NCBI GenBank assembly: GCA_949358305.1
Contig: OX442317.1
Location: 11,784,186-11,848,185, forward strand
DNA: 64,000 nucleotides
Direction of reading: 5' to 3'
From: Strigamia acuminata
Taxonomy: Eukaryota > Arthropoda > Chilopoda > Geophilomorpha > Linotaeniidae
Numbering within the stretch: the first letter of the stretch is position 1; each line of letters begins with the position of its first letter. Position numbers and translations under genes: made by a program. Below the pieces are notes generated by a model. The model was not told the origin of the DNA. It was given only the letters and a program-made list of their open reading frames with translations, and did no database searches. Positions 31,801 through 43,388 of the stretch are shown piece by piece.

Positions 31801-34427
31801 TTTTCGGCTAGGGGTTAAAAATGACCCGGGTTGGGTGAGTAAGAAATTTTTTTAAGTTGGGGCTGCGAGGGTTAAGCAATGTTAAGCTTTAGAAATGAAA
31901 TGCAAACTGTTTTTTTTATGTATTTGAGAACTTTGCTCTGCAGCAAAGTTCAATTTTACCCCTTAATTACTCTGTATTAGTAGATTTAGGCCCAGTTTAC
32001 AATAAATGAGTTGTTTGGCCATTTTTTTTTCATCGATTACTTTTTTTTGGGGCGTTTTCCTGGATGGATAAGTTCTATTTCAGGTTGGCCTTGCTTGCCA
32101 CATGCTCCGGCCGTGTGAGAAATGCTTATGTGATAGAAATTTCTAATACAATTTCTGCAGTTGTTCACATGGCTGTTTTCATCCTATCACGAATTAGCAA
32201 AATTGGATTAACCAATGGCACGAATTAAGTTTTCTCAATTATGACTCACTATTTTCGTGCGTCATCTAGTTGCATTAAGCGAGGCCGTTACAATTGAGAA
32301 AAACCTTAATTCGTGTCATTTGTTAATAAAATTTTGCTAATACGAAATATGATTTAAAAACCAGCCATGTGAATCAATTGTAGAATTTGTATTTCAAATT
32401 TGTGTAATGAATTTATTTGCTTTTTAAATATTGCAACTTTTATTGTTCTTTATTAAAGTTCAATTTATTTAGTTTTTATTGCTTTAACCCCCCCCCAATC
32501 CAACCTAGGGTCAATTTTGACCTCCAAAAGTGTTTTTATTTTTTTTCTCATTGCATTCAAAGGTAGTGAGTAAACAAAGGAATTTTTTTTGAAAATTTTT
32601 ATTTGCAATTTTTAAATCTATTATTTTTTTTATTGTTTGTTATGATGTTCAATGCAAATACATGAAATTTCAGAATAAAAATCCCAATAGTTTTTGAGAA
32701 AAAAATAAAATGTCAATTATTTTTGTCGCTATCTTCTGACAAATGCCGAATTGCTGAAATTTCTTCATAAACATGAAATTCTCAGAGAATAAAATCATTT
32801 TCACTCCTCATTTTGGGAAAATTTTTTTCGGCTTGGGGTTAAAAATGACCCGGGTTGGGTGAGTAAGAAATTTTTTTAAGTTGGGGCTGCGAGGGTTAAG
32901 CAATGTTAAGCTTTAGAAATGAAATGCAAACTGTTTTTTTATGTATTTGTGAACTTTGCACTGCAGCAAAGTTCAATTTTACCCCTTAATTACTCTGTAT
33001 TTGTAGATTTAGGCCCAGTTTACAACAACTGAGTTGTTTGGCCATTTTTTTTTCATCGATTACTTTTTTTTGGGGCGTTTTCCTGGTTGGATAAGTTCTA
33101 TTTCAGGCTCGGCCTTGCTTGCCACATGCTCCGGCCGTATGAGAAATGCTTATGTGATAGAAATTTCTAATACAATTTCTGCAGTTGTTCACATGGCTGT
33201 TTTCATCCTATCACGAATTAGCAAAATTGGATTAACCAATGGCACGAATTAGGTTTTCTCAATTATGACTCACTATTTTCGTGCGTCATCTAGTTGCATT
33301 AAGCGAGGCCGTTACAATTGAGAAAAACCTTAATTCGTGTCATTTATTAATAAAATTTTGCTAATACGAAATATGATTTAACAACCAGCCATGTGAATCA
33401 ATTGTAGAATTTGTATTTCAAATTTGTGTAATGAATTTATTTGCTTTTTAAATATTGTAACTTTTATTGTTCTTTATTAAATTTCAATTTATTTAGTTTT
33501 TATTGCTTTAACCCTTCCCAATCCAACCTAGGGTCAATTTTGACCTCCAAAAATGTTTTTATTTTTTTTCTCATTGCATTCAAAGGTAGTGAGTAAACAA
33601 AGGAATTTTTTTTGAAAATTTTTATTTGCAATTTTTAAATCTATTATTTTTTTTATTGTTTGTTATGATGTTCAATGCAAATACATGAAATTTCAGAATG
33701 AAAATCCCAATAGTTTTTGAGAAAAAAAAAAATGTCAATTATTTTTGTCGCTATCTTCTGACAAATGCCGAATTGCTGAAATTTCTTCATAAACATGAAA
33801 TTCTCAGAGAATAAAATCATTTTCACTCCTCATTTTGGGAAAAATTTTTTCGGCTAGGGGTTAAAAATGACCCGGGTTGGGTGAGTAAGAAATTTTTTTA
33901 AGTTGGGGCTGCGAGGGTTAAGCAATGTTAAGCTTTAGAAATGAAATGCAAACTGTTTTTTTATGTATTTGTGAACTTTGCACTGCAGCAAAGTTCAATT
34001 TTACCCCTTAATTACTCTGTATTTGTAGATTTAGGCCCAGTTTACAACAACTGAGTTGTTTGGCCATTTTTTTTTCATCGATTACTTTTTTTTGGGGCGT
34101 TTTCCTGGTTGGATAAGTTCTATTTCAGGCTCGGCCTTGCTTGCCACATGCTCCGGCCGTATGAGAAATGCTTATGTGATAGAAATTTCTAATACAATTT
34201 CTGCAGTTGTTCACATGGCTGTTTTCATCCTATCACGAATTAGCAAAATTGGATTAACCAATGGCACGAATTAAGTTTTCTCAATTATGACTCACTATTT
34301 TCGTGCGTCATCTAGTTGCATTAAGCGAGGCCGTTACAATTGAGAAAAACCTTAATTCGTGTCATTTGTTAATAAAATTTTGCTAATACGAAATATGATT
34401 TAAAAACCAGCCATGTGAATCAATTGT

Positions 34428-35583
34428 GATTTTTATTGGTTTTGTATCAATTTTATTGTTTTTTGTTGATTTTTAATTCTCTTAGTTGTGTTGAGGCAAT
34501 TTTTATTGAGTCTTTTTTTTAAATTTATTGATTCTTGGTTGATTTTTCTAGTGTTTATTGCTTTTTGGTTGATTTTTTTCTCATGCACATGCATATACTG
34601 ACTCGCATGAAATCCGAGTTTTGTGTGGAATTTTGAATAAATCAAAATTTTCATTTTTATTTAATTTTTATTTTTTTAAAAACTTTTTACAGATAAAGGA
34701 ACTGATGTCTAATAAATTGATTTAAAAGCAAAATCTTTCTCTGTAATGTTTTATCGAGTTTTAAACTTAAAATTTGGGAGTTTGTTACGGTTTTAGGCTT
34801 CGGGTTTCGGGTCTCAGATCAAGTTTGGCTATGAAACAATCGTTTATTTGGAAAATAAACAATGACATTCAGGAACAAAACATTTCGACGAAAATTTCGA
34901 CAAAAGTTTCGACAAGAAGTTATTGAATACGCCGTCTAGTGTAAAAAAAAGGGGTTTACAAGTTTGAAATTTAGATTTACAAACAATTGAAAAACAAAAT
35001 TTCTCAATATATTTACAATCTAGGTAAATAGACCATTTTACAAATAACTTTACAAACATTTTCAATTGTGTTATTTTTAAATTTCACAATATGTATTTTC
35101 AATATATTTACAATTTGATTTTCAAATAGTCTATTTGAAAATTCAAACTATTTTGAATGAAGTATTTGGGATTTGAAAACAGATAAATGAATAAATAATA
35201 AACATATTAAATGGTTTTAATTAAATTTATGCACATTTCAGTATTGTTTTGTTGCTTTGACATTCAAAAAACTCACAAATAGAAGAAAAACTCAAATTAA
35301 ATTTTCAAATCTAAGTGGTTTAGGGTGAAACCTATTCAATAATAAATCAAAACATCGTCAACCACCACCAAATTGCGTCCCACAGTCCACACTTTCTCCA
35401 AGGTGAATACCACAAAATGGTCGAGCCGACTTGGCCAAATGCTGCACCGAGCCCATCCACAACTAAATCCTCTGAAAACAATCGAAATTATATTCCAATC
35501 AGCGTCAAATCGCCAATTAATACTCAATTCCCAAGTTAAATCAGAGATAAACCGGGTTTAAAAGCGTGTGGTCCACACCCGGT
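34428..35583. other. AT-rich spacer between the satellite and duplication copy B
   Basis: No gene was recognised. A stretch near 35340-35560 is open on both strands but has no supporting signal. Confidence 0.4.
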
Positions 35584-36772
35584 AGAAAAATCCCAAACCC
35601 CAACTAAATATACGTCAAAAAGTGCTAGTAATTGTGGTAAAACGAGTTAAAACTAGCGTAGAAATGAATAAAAGTATACAAACTGAAAGTAAATACCTCA
35701 TCCATGTCTGCGCCATTGTCGAACGTAGCTCAGAAAACGCGGTTGGTTCGATGCAAATCCGATCAAAAAGCGCAATCAGCGTTCGAAAAATGTCAACGGG
35801 ACACTTAAAACGTGATTATTTGTCGACTAAAAGTGTTAACAGGGCGTTAATAAACGAGCGAATTCAATGTTTGAAGATCACAACAAAATGGCTACGTTTC
35901 ATGTGGCCGTCATTTTCTCGTTGACATTCGTCCTAAACAAAATGAGCGTAAACCGCGTCGTTTCGTACACGTTTTTTCTCAAAAAAATACCAGTAAAATA
36001 GCAAATAATAAACACATAATGTTGTGTTCGAGTACCGGATGACCGCTAGGTATAAAAAGACGAACGGGAACTGAGCAAAAAAACTCGTTCACAGCCAACC
36101 CGCCATGGCTTTATTCTTCCTTGATTCGTTCGTTGGAAAAAGCAAAGCCAACTGCAAATTGGCAGAGTGATGCCAGTCGCACAAATATATTTGCGACGTA
36201 TTAATTCAACTTGCTTTCGATATTTCTTGTCCTTTACAACGTCCGATTGTATTAATATTCAAACTATTCCGCATTAACTCGCACTCGCTTCCATATTAAA
36301 CTTTTTTTAAGCATATTATTTAAATTTTAAATTTAAATAAACCACGTCATTTTCAAATTTTAGTCAATATTTATTTGGATCAAAACACTTGAATTATTAC
36401 AACAACAAAATATCCAAATGCTTGCTATTTTTTTTTTTAACTTTTAAATAAAATTAATTTATAAAAAATATTCAAATTATTTTTAAATAATTACAAGAAT
36501 TATTAATTTTAGTCTTTTAAATTGTTATTCACTTTCTATTTATTTTGATTTAAAAAAAAATATATATGAAAATCCAAAATAGTTCCAAGTTCGTTTCAAC
36601 TAAAAATAAAAAAAATAAAAAATTAATAAAATTAATTTAATTTTTTAATTTAAAATAAATTTATATAATAAAACGTTAAAACGTTAACTTTTAAATTCAG
36701 ATAAACAAAACTGGCGTAAAGCTTTTACTTTAATTCATTAAAAAGCATAAAAAAGTTCCTGCCTTCCACGAA

Positions 36773-37013
36773 TCACGCACTAAATGGCACCGGAGTGTCG
36801 TCCGTCAGCGAAACCACGTTCACACCGGCCATCCTCGGACCTTGACTCGCACATCAGTGATGCCTTTCACCAGAGCTTTATACAAAACAAATCCCATTAA
36901 ATCAAATTAAATACCAAACCAAAATGGCCGACTCACTTTGCCTATGGTGATTCCTGTGGCCTGTGCGGCGATGTTGGTGCCTTTCCTCGTGTTCTTAAAT
37001 CTTTTTACTCCCG
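36773..37013 (-). pseudogene. mRpS11: Mitochondrial ribosomal protein uS11m fragment, copy B
   Basis: Same two exon pieces and the same missing GLGPGR loop as at 16485-16725, so the damage predates the segmental duplication. No functional parent is in the window. Confidence 0.8.
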
Positions 37014-38789
37014 GTAGTCGAATCGTTTCATCACAGTTATAACTTGTCACTCACTTGTCACACTAGAAAAAAATTAAAACCACCTATTAAATAAATACTA
37101 GACACATTCATCAACAAAGTGTGTGTGTAATTGTGATATTCACAATAAAAAAAGAAAAGGGAAGAAGAAAACAAAAACAAAACAAAAAAAAAGAATTTAG
37201 TGTTCGAATTTGGCATAATGCAGTTTGATAACTTGCCCTGACGATTGATTCATTACCTAATCGATCGGTCAAAGTCATCAGTGTGTTTTTTTTTTGTGGC
37301 CTTCACGTGACAAATCGGTAACTCTGCAAAACGGATCCCGTTGAACATCAAATTTGGTGTGTTTTTATCGGAAAACATCGATTGGCGCCTAAATAAATAA
37401 ATTTACTTCTGGTTAATTTTTATTACCAAAAAATCATTTTAACATCAAAAACAAAAATTTAATTTCATGTTTTTCGCCTTTGAAACGACGGAAAATCGTT
37501 GTTGCATTTAATAAACCATTTTAGAATATTTAAGCAAATATTCAATCGATTTTCAACCAATTCCCGACAATTTCAATTTTTCCCAGCAATAAAAAAATAT
37601 TTTAATTTTTCTAAAATATTTTTTTTATAATTTAAAAATAATTGTATTATAAGAACCCATTCATTCCAGCACGAAAAACCCAAAACAAGAACCAATTTCC
37701 CACCATCGCTGCCACTTTGACAGCAACTCAAATGCTTTCGAGTCAACTCTGGTAACCGGATCGAATTTTCCACACCTCGTATAATACGAAAATATAAAAA
37801 AAAAAAAACTAAATTAATCCACAAAAACGCGTCGATTGCTCGCAAAAATTAATACACCATAAAGCAAACCTCGAGCAAACAAAACCCAGTACTAAGTGAA
37901 GATAAACTCGCATCCAACATCGAACAAACTTCGCTCACAATTTCCAACTTACCGACAACAACAGTTATGGCGTCAGAAACAACAAGAGCGGCCACATGTA
38001 CTGTACTTGCAACTAACCCTAACTGCCTAAACCCGAAAAAAGCTAACTTTTTGCCATTTAAACGCTTCCCAGTCATCCAATTCCTACCCAATACTTACCT
38101 AAAACTCTCTTACACGTTTTGGCGATGTTTTTAGACTGTTGGATGGTTGTTAGATCAAAATTTGGGCAAATTTGGATGAAGAAGAAACGTTAAAGAACAG
38201 CGCACGATCCGTGATTTTGAAGCAGAACGAAAATCCAAGGAATTTGCCGATTTTCGCTCAATCTCGCTCGTTTTTGGACACGTTTTTTGCGGGGATTTTT
38301 TTACTGGATACTTACGTGATGTGTCGAGAATCTAATCTACGGAATTTTCGCCGTGTGCGCTTTGATCTCGAACGACGACTGATGAGACTCGCGATTGCCC
38401 GTGTTTGCCTTTGCACAAATTTGCGCTCGTTGCGAAGTTTCGTGCATTTTGGATGGAAAGATCGGCGGGTTTTTTGGAGAATGGATCTTCGATGTACCGT
38501 TAGATTTGCGTAGGTCAAATTGTTCGATCGCGATAAGATGGAAAAAAAAGCAACGGAGATGCATAACGAATGGATCCGTACGGCAACTAACTGCTCACTG
38601 CTTCGTGTTGATATGAGAAGAAGTGCGAGCGCGCGCTCTGGTGGCAGTGGCTTTCTTAAGTAGACGGATTGAAATTTATGCCACTACAGTACTGTAGGTT
38701 TAGATGAATTGATGAAACATGAAAATAAATGAATAAATAAATAAAAATACCGATTCACTCATTTGAACATGTTTTTATTCATGTTTTCG

Positions 38790-38971
38790 CAAAAATCACT
38801 TCGTGTAGTAGTCGATAACAACGGCAATCACACGGTGGTAATTCGCACTGTAGACTTTTTCATTTATTTGCAAGTTGCCACCGTTTATGGCGATTTAGGA
38901 AAAATATTAACGATTGTTCATTCGTGGGAAAAGGCGTCACTAAAGAAGCAGCGCTGTTTAAACGTTACGCA
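38790..38971 (+). other. Exon-like fragment shared by both duplication copies
   Basis: Reads KSLRVVVDNNGNHTVVIRTV, DFFIYLQVATVYGDLGKILT and IVHSWEKASLKKQRCL without a stop. In copy A the same block has a one-base deletion (gggaaa-ggcg). The composition looks like a folded beta-rich domain. The family is not recognised. Confidence 0.35.
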
Positions 38972-39070
38972 CCGTTTGTACACAATTTTATTTTTTATTT
39001 ATATAGATTCAAATAAGTTACATTTTGTAATTGATGCGTGTGAAATTAATAAATCCATTAACTAATATAG

Positions 39071-39886
39071 TCAGCACATCATTTGGATTTCATGATAAAG
39101 CTGAGTTTGTAAATCGCTTAGCTTTCTTTTTAACACATTGAACCCCTTGAGAACAATATTTTCCGGTCGTAAAGCACCTGTTGATTCAATGTTGAAGAAG
39201 AATTTGTTTGGTTTTCCATCCGCCACGTAGGGAGCTTCAAAGCTACCTTCTTCGAGTTCTGAATATTCACTTTTGTGCCACTCGTTTGGCTTCGTAAACG
39301 TGGTATGACGAAAAGCATTATCTGGGTCGTATTCAAACGCCACCCCGCACGTTGGGTTCCACTTTGCATGTTCTCGCCCCAAGCCCATCTTCGCGTAGGC
39401 TCGCAGCTTCAGCCCTTGATCCTTTGTTAATTTCACAATCAAAATGTCATCCGTTTCTCCGTATTCACAGGTGTCGTCTTCTCGATGTCGTGAAGTTACC
39501 GGAACGACTCGGGGATCGCTACTCTTCAAATCCGCGGTCGTCACGTGACGAGTTTGATCAGTCGTGCATTTTACGTCCAGGGTAAATTCCACAGAACAAT
39601 CGTGGCAAAAATCGACACAGCTACAGTCCTTTGAATACAGCTTTTTATCGACAACATGATCGCTAGTCAGCGGGATTAAGCCCATTCGATGAGAAATGAA
39701 TTCATCGTGTAAAACTGTGGAATTCCTTTCTATTTGAACCCAATCAATTGCCATTGTTGGCACTTCAGCTATAAAAACACGTCGAATGCTGTTCGCCACA
39801 CTTAGGTCAGTGTCTTTAAGAACAAACTTGATATTTTCTTCTGTTATTTCGCTGACATGAAAGGACGGTACATTTGCGTACGACAT
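39071..39886 (-). CDS. Polr2C: RNA polymerase II subunit RPB3
   Basis: A single uninterrupted ORF of 271 codons, ATG at 39886. It matches RPB3 along its whole length: the alpha-like dimerisation start with [20 protein letters not shown] and [28 protein letters not shown], a Cys cluster ([10 protein letters not shown]) binding zinc, VEFTLDV, the [17 protein letters not shown] region, [20 protein letters not shown] and the C-terminal [13 protein letters not shown] helix. RPB3 pairs with RPB11 to form the alpha-like platform for polymerase II assembly in the nucleus. Length is close to the animal norm (about 275), so the gene appears intact. A minus-strand AATAAA lies at about 38995, inside the tract just after duplication copy B. 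Confidence 0.97.
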   Translation of the reverse strand: MSYANVPSFHVSEITEENIKFVLKDTDLSVANSIRRVFIAEVPTMAIDWVQIERNSTVLHDEFISHRMGLIPLTSDHVVDKKLYSKDCSCVDFCHDCSVEFTLDVKCTTDQTRHVTTADLKSSDPRVVPVTSRHREDDTCEYGETDDILIVKLTKDQGLKLRAYAKMGLGREHAKWNPTCGVAFEYDPDNAFRHTTFTKPNEWHKSEYSELEEGSFEAPYVADGKPNKFFFNIESTGALRPENIVLKGFNVLKRKLSDLQTQLYHEIQMMC

Positions 39887-41309
39887 GTTGGTTGAAAACT
39901 AGACATCCATCGCAGTTATAGTGTTATATGTAACCAGAAACAAGAAGCGAAGTAAAATTTAAAACAAATCTGTATTTTTTGCAAATACATTTTCACAAAT
40001 TAATAGCTTTTAGTGGTTTGAAATAGTAAATTCTTTCAACAAATGTATATAGTATTTTTATTTAATATTATGCCGGGTGTAAATTAAATAAAACAGGTAA
40101 TGAAGCGGATAATACAGATACGACTCATTTTAAATCAAGTAAAATTGTATACAATTAAGTAAAATTGTAAAAATCACTATCAAATCATCTTGAATCAAAT
40201 AAAATTGTTTAAAATCATATTCAAGTGAAATCAAGTACAAATTGTATAAATTTAAGCTGATATTAGATCAGTTTTAGTTAACAATACCACTTTTGCAAAA
40301 TTAGCTGTGACAAATACTGTGTTTACAAAATCGGCAAAAATGGCTGCAGAGGTGCTAAATTATCATTCGAATATAGGAAATCCAATTTTGGATAATGTCA
40401 GAAGTAAATTTCTTGCACTAGCAGATGAAGATAATATAAATAGTGGTTGTGTTTTAAAACTTGGATTGCATTATCTGAATTTGGTTTATTTTTTTCAGTT
40501 TTTACTTGAGAAAGAAGGATGTTTAGATGAGGTACTATGTACGAAGTAGCTGTAAACAATCTGGCCTACACTGGTTTTTTATCTGAAAGGTAAATTTATT
40601 TCTACAACATTTTCATTTTGTGAAATGTTTTTCTATAAACATATTTGTAAAATATTAAAATAAATCGAATTTATTTTAGAAATCAATAAAGCTTAATTGT
40701 AAAATATTAAAATAAATCGAATGTATTTTAGAAATCAATAAAGCACATTCTCCATAGCCTTGCTTGCCATTTGTCATGTGTTTATCATGTTTTTAAATCT
40801 CGCTCAAAAAGTCGAAGTCTATAGCCGGTATAGAGCAAAACATGGCTGGTGAAAAAGCAATTTTATTAAAGTCTAGATGAATAAGTATGTTAAAATTAGG
40901 GCCTGTAATTTAAGTTTTATTGATAATCTGAAGAATAGCACATTTTTTTTTGCAAATATTTATAAAATTTAGGCTGAATGTCTACATCATCTTGGACATC
41001 TAATATGTTTTTTTAATCATGTTGGGCACAAATTTAAAAACAAATTCGTCTTCACTAACACCGACATGACGTTAAAATGCAGAATGACCATGTTATTACT
41101 CAAAAACAATTAAAATATTATCAAGGGATGATGGCCAGAAACAGGAGGTGGACGGCAAGGAATAGTCACTGCAAGAAAAATGTAATTTAATTTGATTAAA
41201 TGTATTGTAAATTAAATTTACAAATTTTGTTAAAGATGAAATTTATCTCATAAATTATGAGGAATTCCTACTGTAACTGCTAAACCATTCTTACCCATGA
41301 AGATGATTC
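39887..41309. other. Spacer with a short open frame and a 49-bp duplication
   Basis: A plus-strand frame at 40340-40549 (AAEVLNYHSNIGNPILDNVR) resembles coding sequence for about 60 codons but has no partner exon. A 49-bp unit (aaaatattaaaataaatcga...aatcaataaagc) is tandemly repeated at about 40645-40743. Confidence 0.35.
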
Positions 41310-42122
41310 CTAATGTAGGAATCTTCCTTGAAACGTTATTTCTTCCGCTGCACAGTAACTTAAACCTTTATGGTCCATTAGAATTTTTATTAACGCCTCT
41401 GGTAATATCACATTAAAAACATAATTTCGTTTCTAAAATAAAACAAGAATGACAATTTCTGCACATGATAAATTATATATTAAATTACCGTACGCCAGAG
41501 CTGACTAAACATTGACACTAATTCGGTCATTACGAAAGTGGCTTGATCATCGGTGAACATCTCAATAGACACATCGTACATCATCATGTTTTTTCTTGCG
41601 CTTGCATTACCGTTGCAGTAATCTCGATGTCGATTACAAACCCGCTGAAATTTTTGTTAAAAAAATGCCCTAAAGACTAGTTCAACATTATTTTCCCTTA
41701 TTTCTACACTAAAAAATCATATACACCAAGGACTGGTTTAGGTTAGGCTAGGTTAGGAAGAAACAAGGCGGGTCGTGTAAAATTTAGTTTTTTAAAATAG
41801 AAATGCAAACTCACCACTCCCTTGGTAATTTCCTGCAAATAACTCTGGTTTTGTTTGATCAAAACCTGGAGTTGGGCTCCCGACAGGTTCTTCATCTCCC
41901 TGAAAATAAAAAAAATATTTTTTAGGAATGGATTTTGTTCGTTTATTAAATGTTAAATACCTACATCATTACTTCTTTAACCAGTTGTGTATTTATTTGA
42001 GTGACCATCTGTGTGTTACAGCAACAAGGTGGGAGGTCACAGTTGATTTTGACTGCCGGTATTTCTTCCTCCTTCTGTTTTTGTTTCTGTTTCCTGTCAA
42101 AGACTGCCTTGTTTGTAACCAT
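41310..42122 (-). CDS. Four-exon gene for an unrecognised 173-aa protein
   Basis: Exons 42122-41965, 41899-41815, 41644-41489 and 41432-41310 join in frame with GT-AG introns of 65, 170 and 56 bp and end at TAG. The N-terminus is Lys/Gln-rich (FDRKQKQKQKEEE), followed by a CCC cluster (LPPCCCNTQ), a helical middle (LSGAQLQVLIKQNQSYLQEI) and a folded-looking end with DDQATFVMTELVSMFSQLW and KRNYVFNVILPEALIKILMD. The YVFNVILPEALI block recalls the C-terminal helical region of PWWP3A/MUM1-like chromatin proteins, but this is weak. A long-inverted-repeat element sits 55 bp upstream of the start codon, in the likely promoter or 5' leader. Confidence 0.65.
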
Positions 42123-42176
42123 TGTTTTTTTTGCCTTCTCTGCTAGTTTATTCGTATTCAAGTAGTTTATAATATA

Positions 42177-42940
42177 CAGGGTGTCCTAAAAGTCTGTACC
42201 CCTCCAAATATTTCCTGAGCAATTGCATCTAGGCCAATTTTGATGAAGCGATCGTATAGGAAGTTGGGTGAGAGAAATCCAATGACGTCTCCAAATTTGA
42301 CCTTGAAGGTCATTTTCAAGGTCATTCACTTGCTAACTTCTAAACCAATCAGGTTAGAGCAAAAAAGTCAATTACAAAGTTGTAGAGCACCATCAAATTA
42401 GTACTATCCAATTTATCTTAGTCATCTTAAGTTAAATGTTTTCTTTTTAAAAAAGGAGGCAAATCAGAAAAAAATCAGCAAAGTGAAATTTTTTATTCCT
42501 GTGATAAAATAATTATTGAGGCATTAAAAAAAGGCAGTGGTTTCTCTCGTTTACTTGCATAATAATGTACATTTGAATACGTTTATTTAAGTAATTCAGT
42601 ATTTTTCTAATAGAAATTTAAGTTTTGTCACAATGACTGTCTTTATTTCAGCTGATTTGTCTCCTTTTAAAAAGAAAACATTTAACTTAAGATGACTACG
42701 ATAAATTGGATAGTATTAATTTGATGGTGCTCTACAACTTTGTAATTGACTTTTTTGCTCTAACCTGATTGGTTTAGAAGTTAGAAAGTGAATGACCTTG
42801 AAAATGACTTTCAAGATCAAATTTGATGACGTCATTGGATTGCTCTCACCCAACTTCCTATACGATCACTTCATCAAATTTGGCCTAGGTGTAATTGCTC
42901 AGGAAATATTTGGAGTGATACAGACTTTTAGGACACCCTG
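42177..42940. mobile_element. Non-autonomous element with 290-bp terminal inverted repeats and TA target
   Basis: Ends CAGGGTGTCCTAAAAGTCTG and its complement at 42940, bounded by TA on both sides. The arms 42177-42467 and 42652-42940 pair closely; the 184-bp centre has no coding sequence. TA targets and GGGTGTCC-type ends fit a Tc1/mariner-related MITE. The flanking sequence ttattcgtattcaag-tagtttataatata occurs on both sides (42148-42176 and about 42959-42987). Confidence 0.85.
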
Positions 42941-42942
42941 TA

Positions 42943-43388
42943 TATATTCAAGTAGTTTATTCGTATTCAAGTAGTTTATAATATATATATATATTAACGA
43001 AATATAATAACAATGTAACAAGTTCTAAGCCTAACAGGAAAAAATATTTAACTTATTGTGATGATGAATAACAGAAAATATAATTCTAATTGCAATTTTT
43101 TTTACAAATTAACTTACTCCGGGTTACACAGTTTGAATTGAAAAAATAACACATTGTCGAGATCCTTATCCGTTGTTGTGAAAGAGAATTGTTCGTCAAG
43201 ATGGTGTCGAGAAAAGGGTGCGTGAATACACGGTTACGGTAATTGAAGTGTTTCTAGGAAGAAAGCTGTTCACAGACGATACAGATTGTTGTATATTTAC
43301 TTTACAACCAACATAAAAACACAAACAAAAAAATTTTCTTTTTCAGAAGGTACTTGCAATCGCCTTTGCTCAGGACGAGTGCGTTTTT
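42943..43388. other. Spacer downstream of the long-TIR element
   Basis: AT-rich with short TA repeats (42982-42996). No gene was recognised. Confidence 0.4.

Larger units (their letters stand above)
27716..34427 (+). repeat. Satellite array, 1,023-bp monomer, about 6.6 copies
   Basis: Monomers start at 27716, 28739, 29762, 30785, 31808, 32832 and 33854 (ctaggggttaaaaatgaccc); the last ends after about 573 bp at 34427. Lengths vary by only one base and the copies look nearly identical. Monomers 3-5 share variants (for example aataaatgagttg and a deletion in caggttgg), while 2, 6 and 7 share others (caactgagttg, caggctcgg), so higher-order subfamilies exist. The 72-codon open frame seen in some copies lacks an ATG and is broken in others. 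Confidence 0.97.
35584..38971 (+). repeat. Segmental duplication, copy B
   Basis: Same content and orientation as 15296-18500 plus 19455-19632, joined directly at 38789/38790. It ends about 100 bp before the RPB3 gene's 3' end. Changes relative to copy A are few substitutions and single-base length changes. Confidence 0.95.

Noticed and set aside
34433-35065. Minus-strand frames of about 73 codons in AT-rich DNA
   Set aside because: Lys/Asn/Phe-rich composition typical of chance frames; no motifs or splice support.
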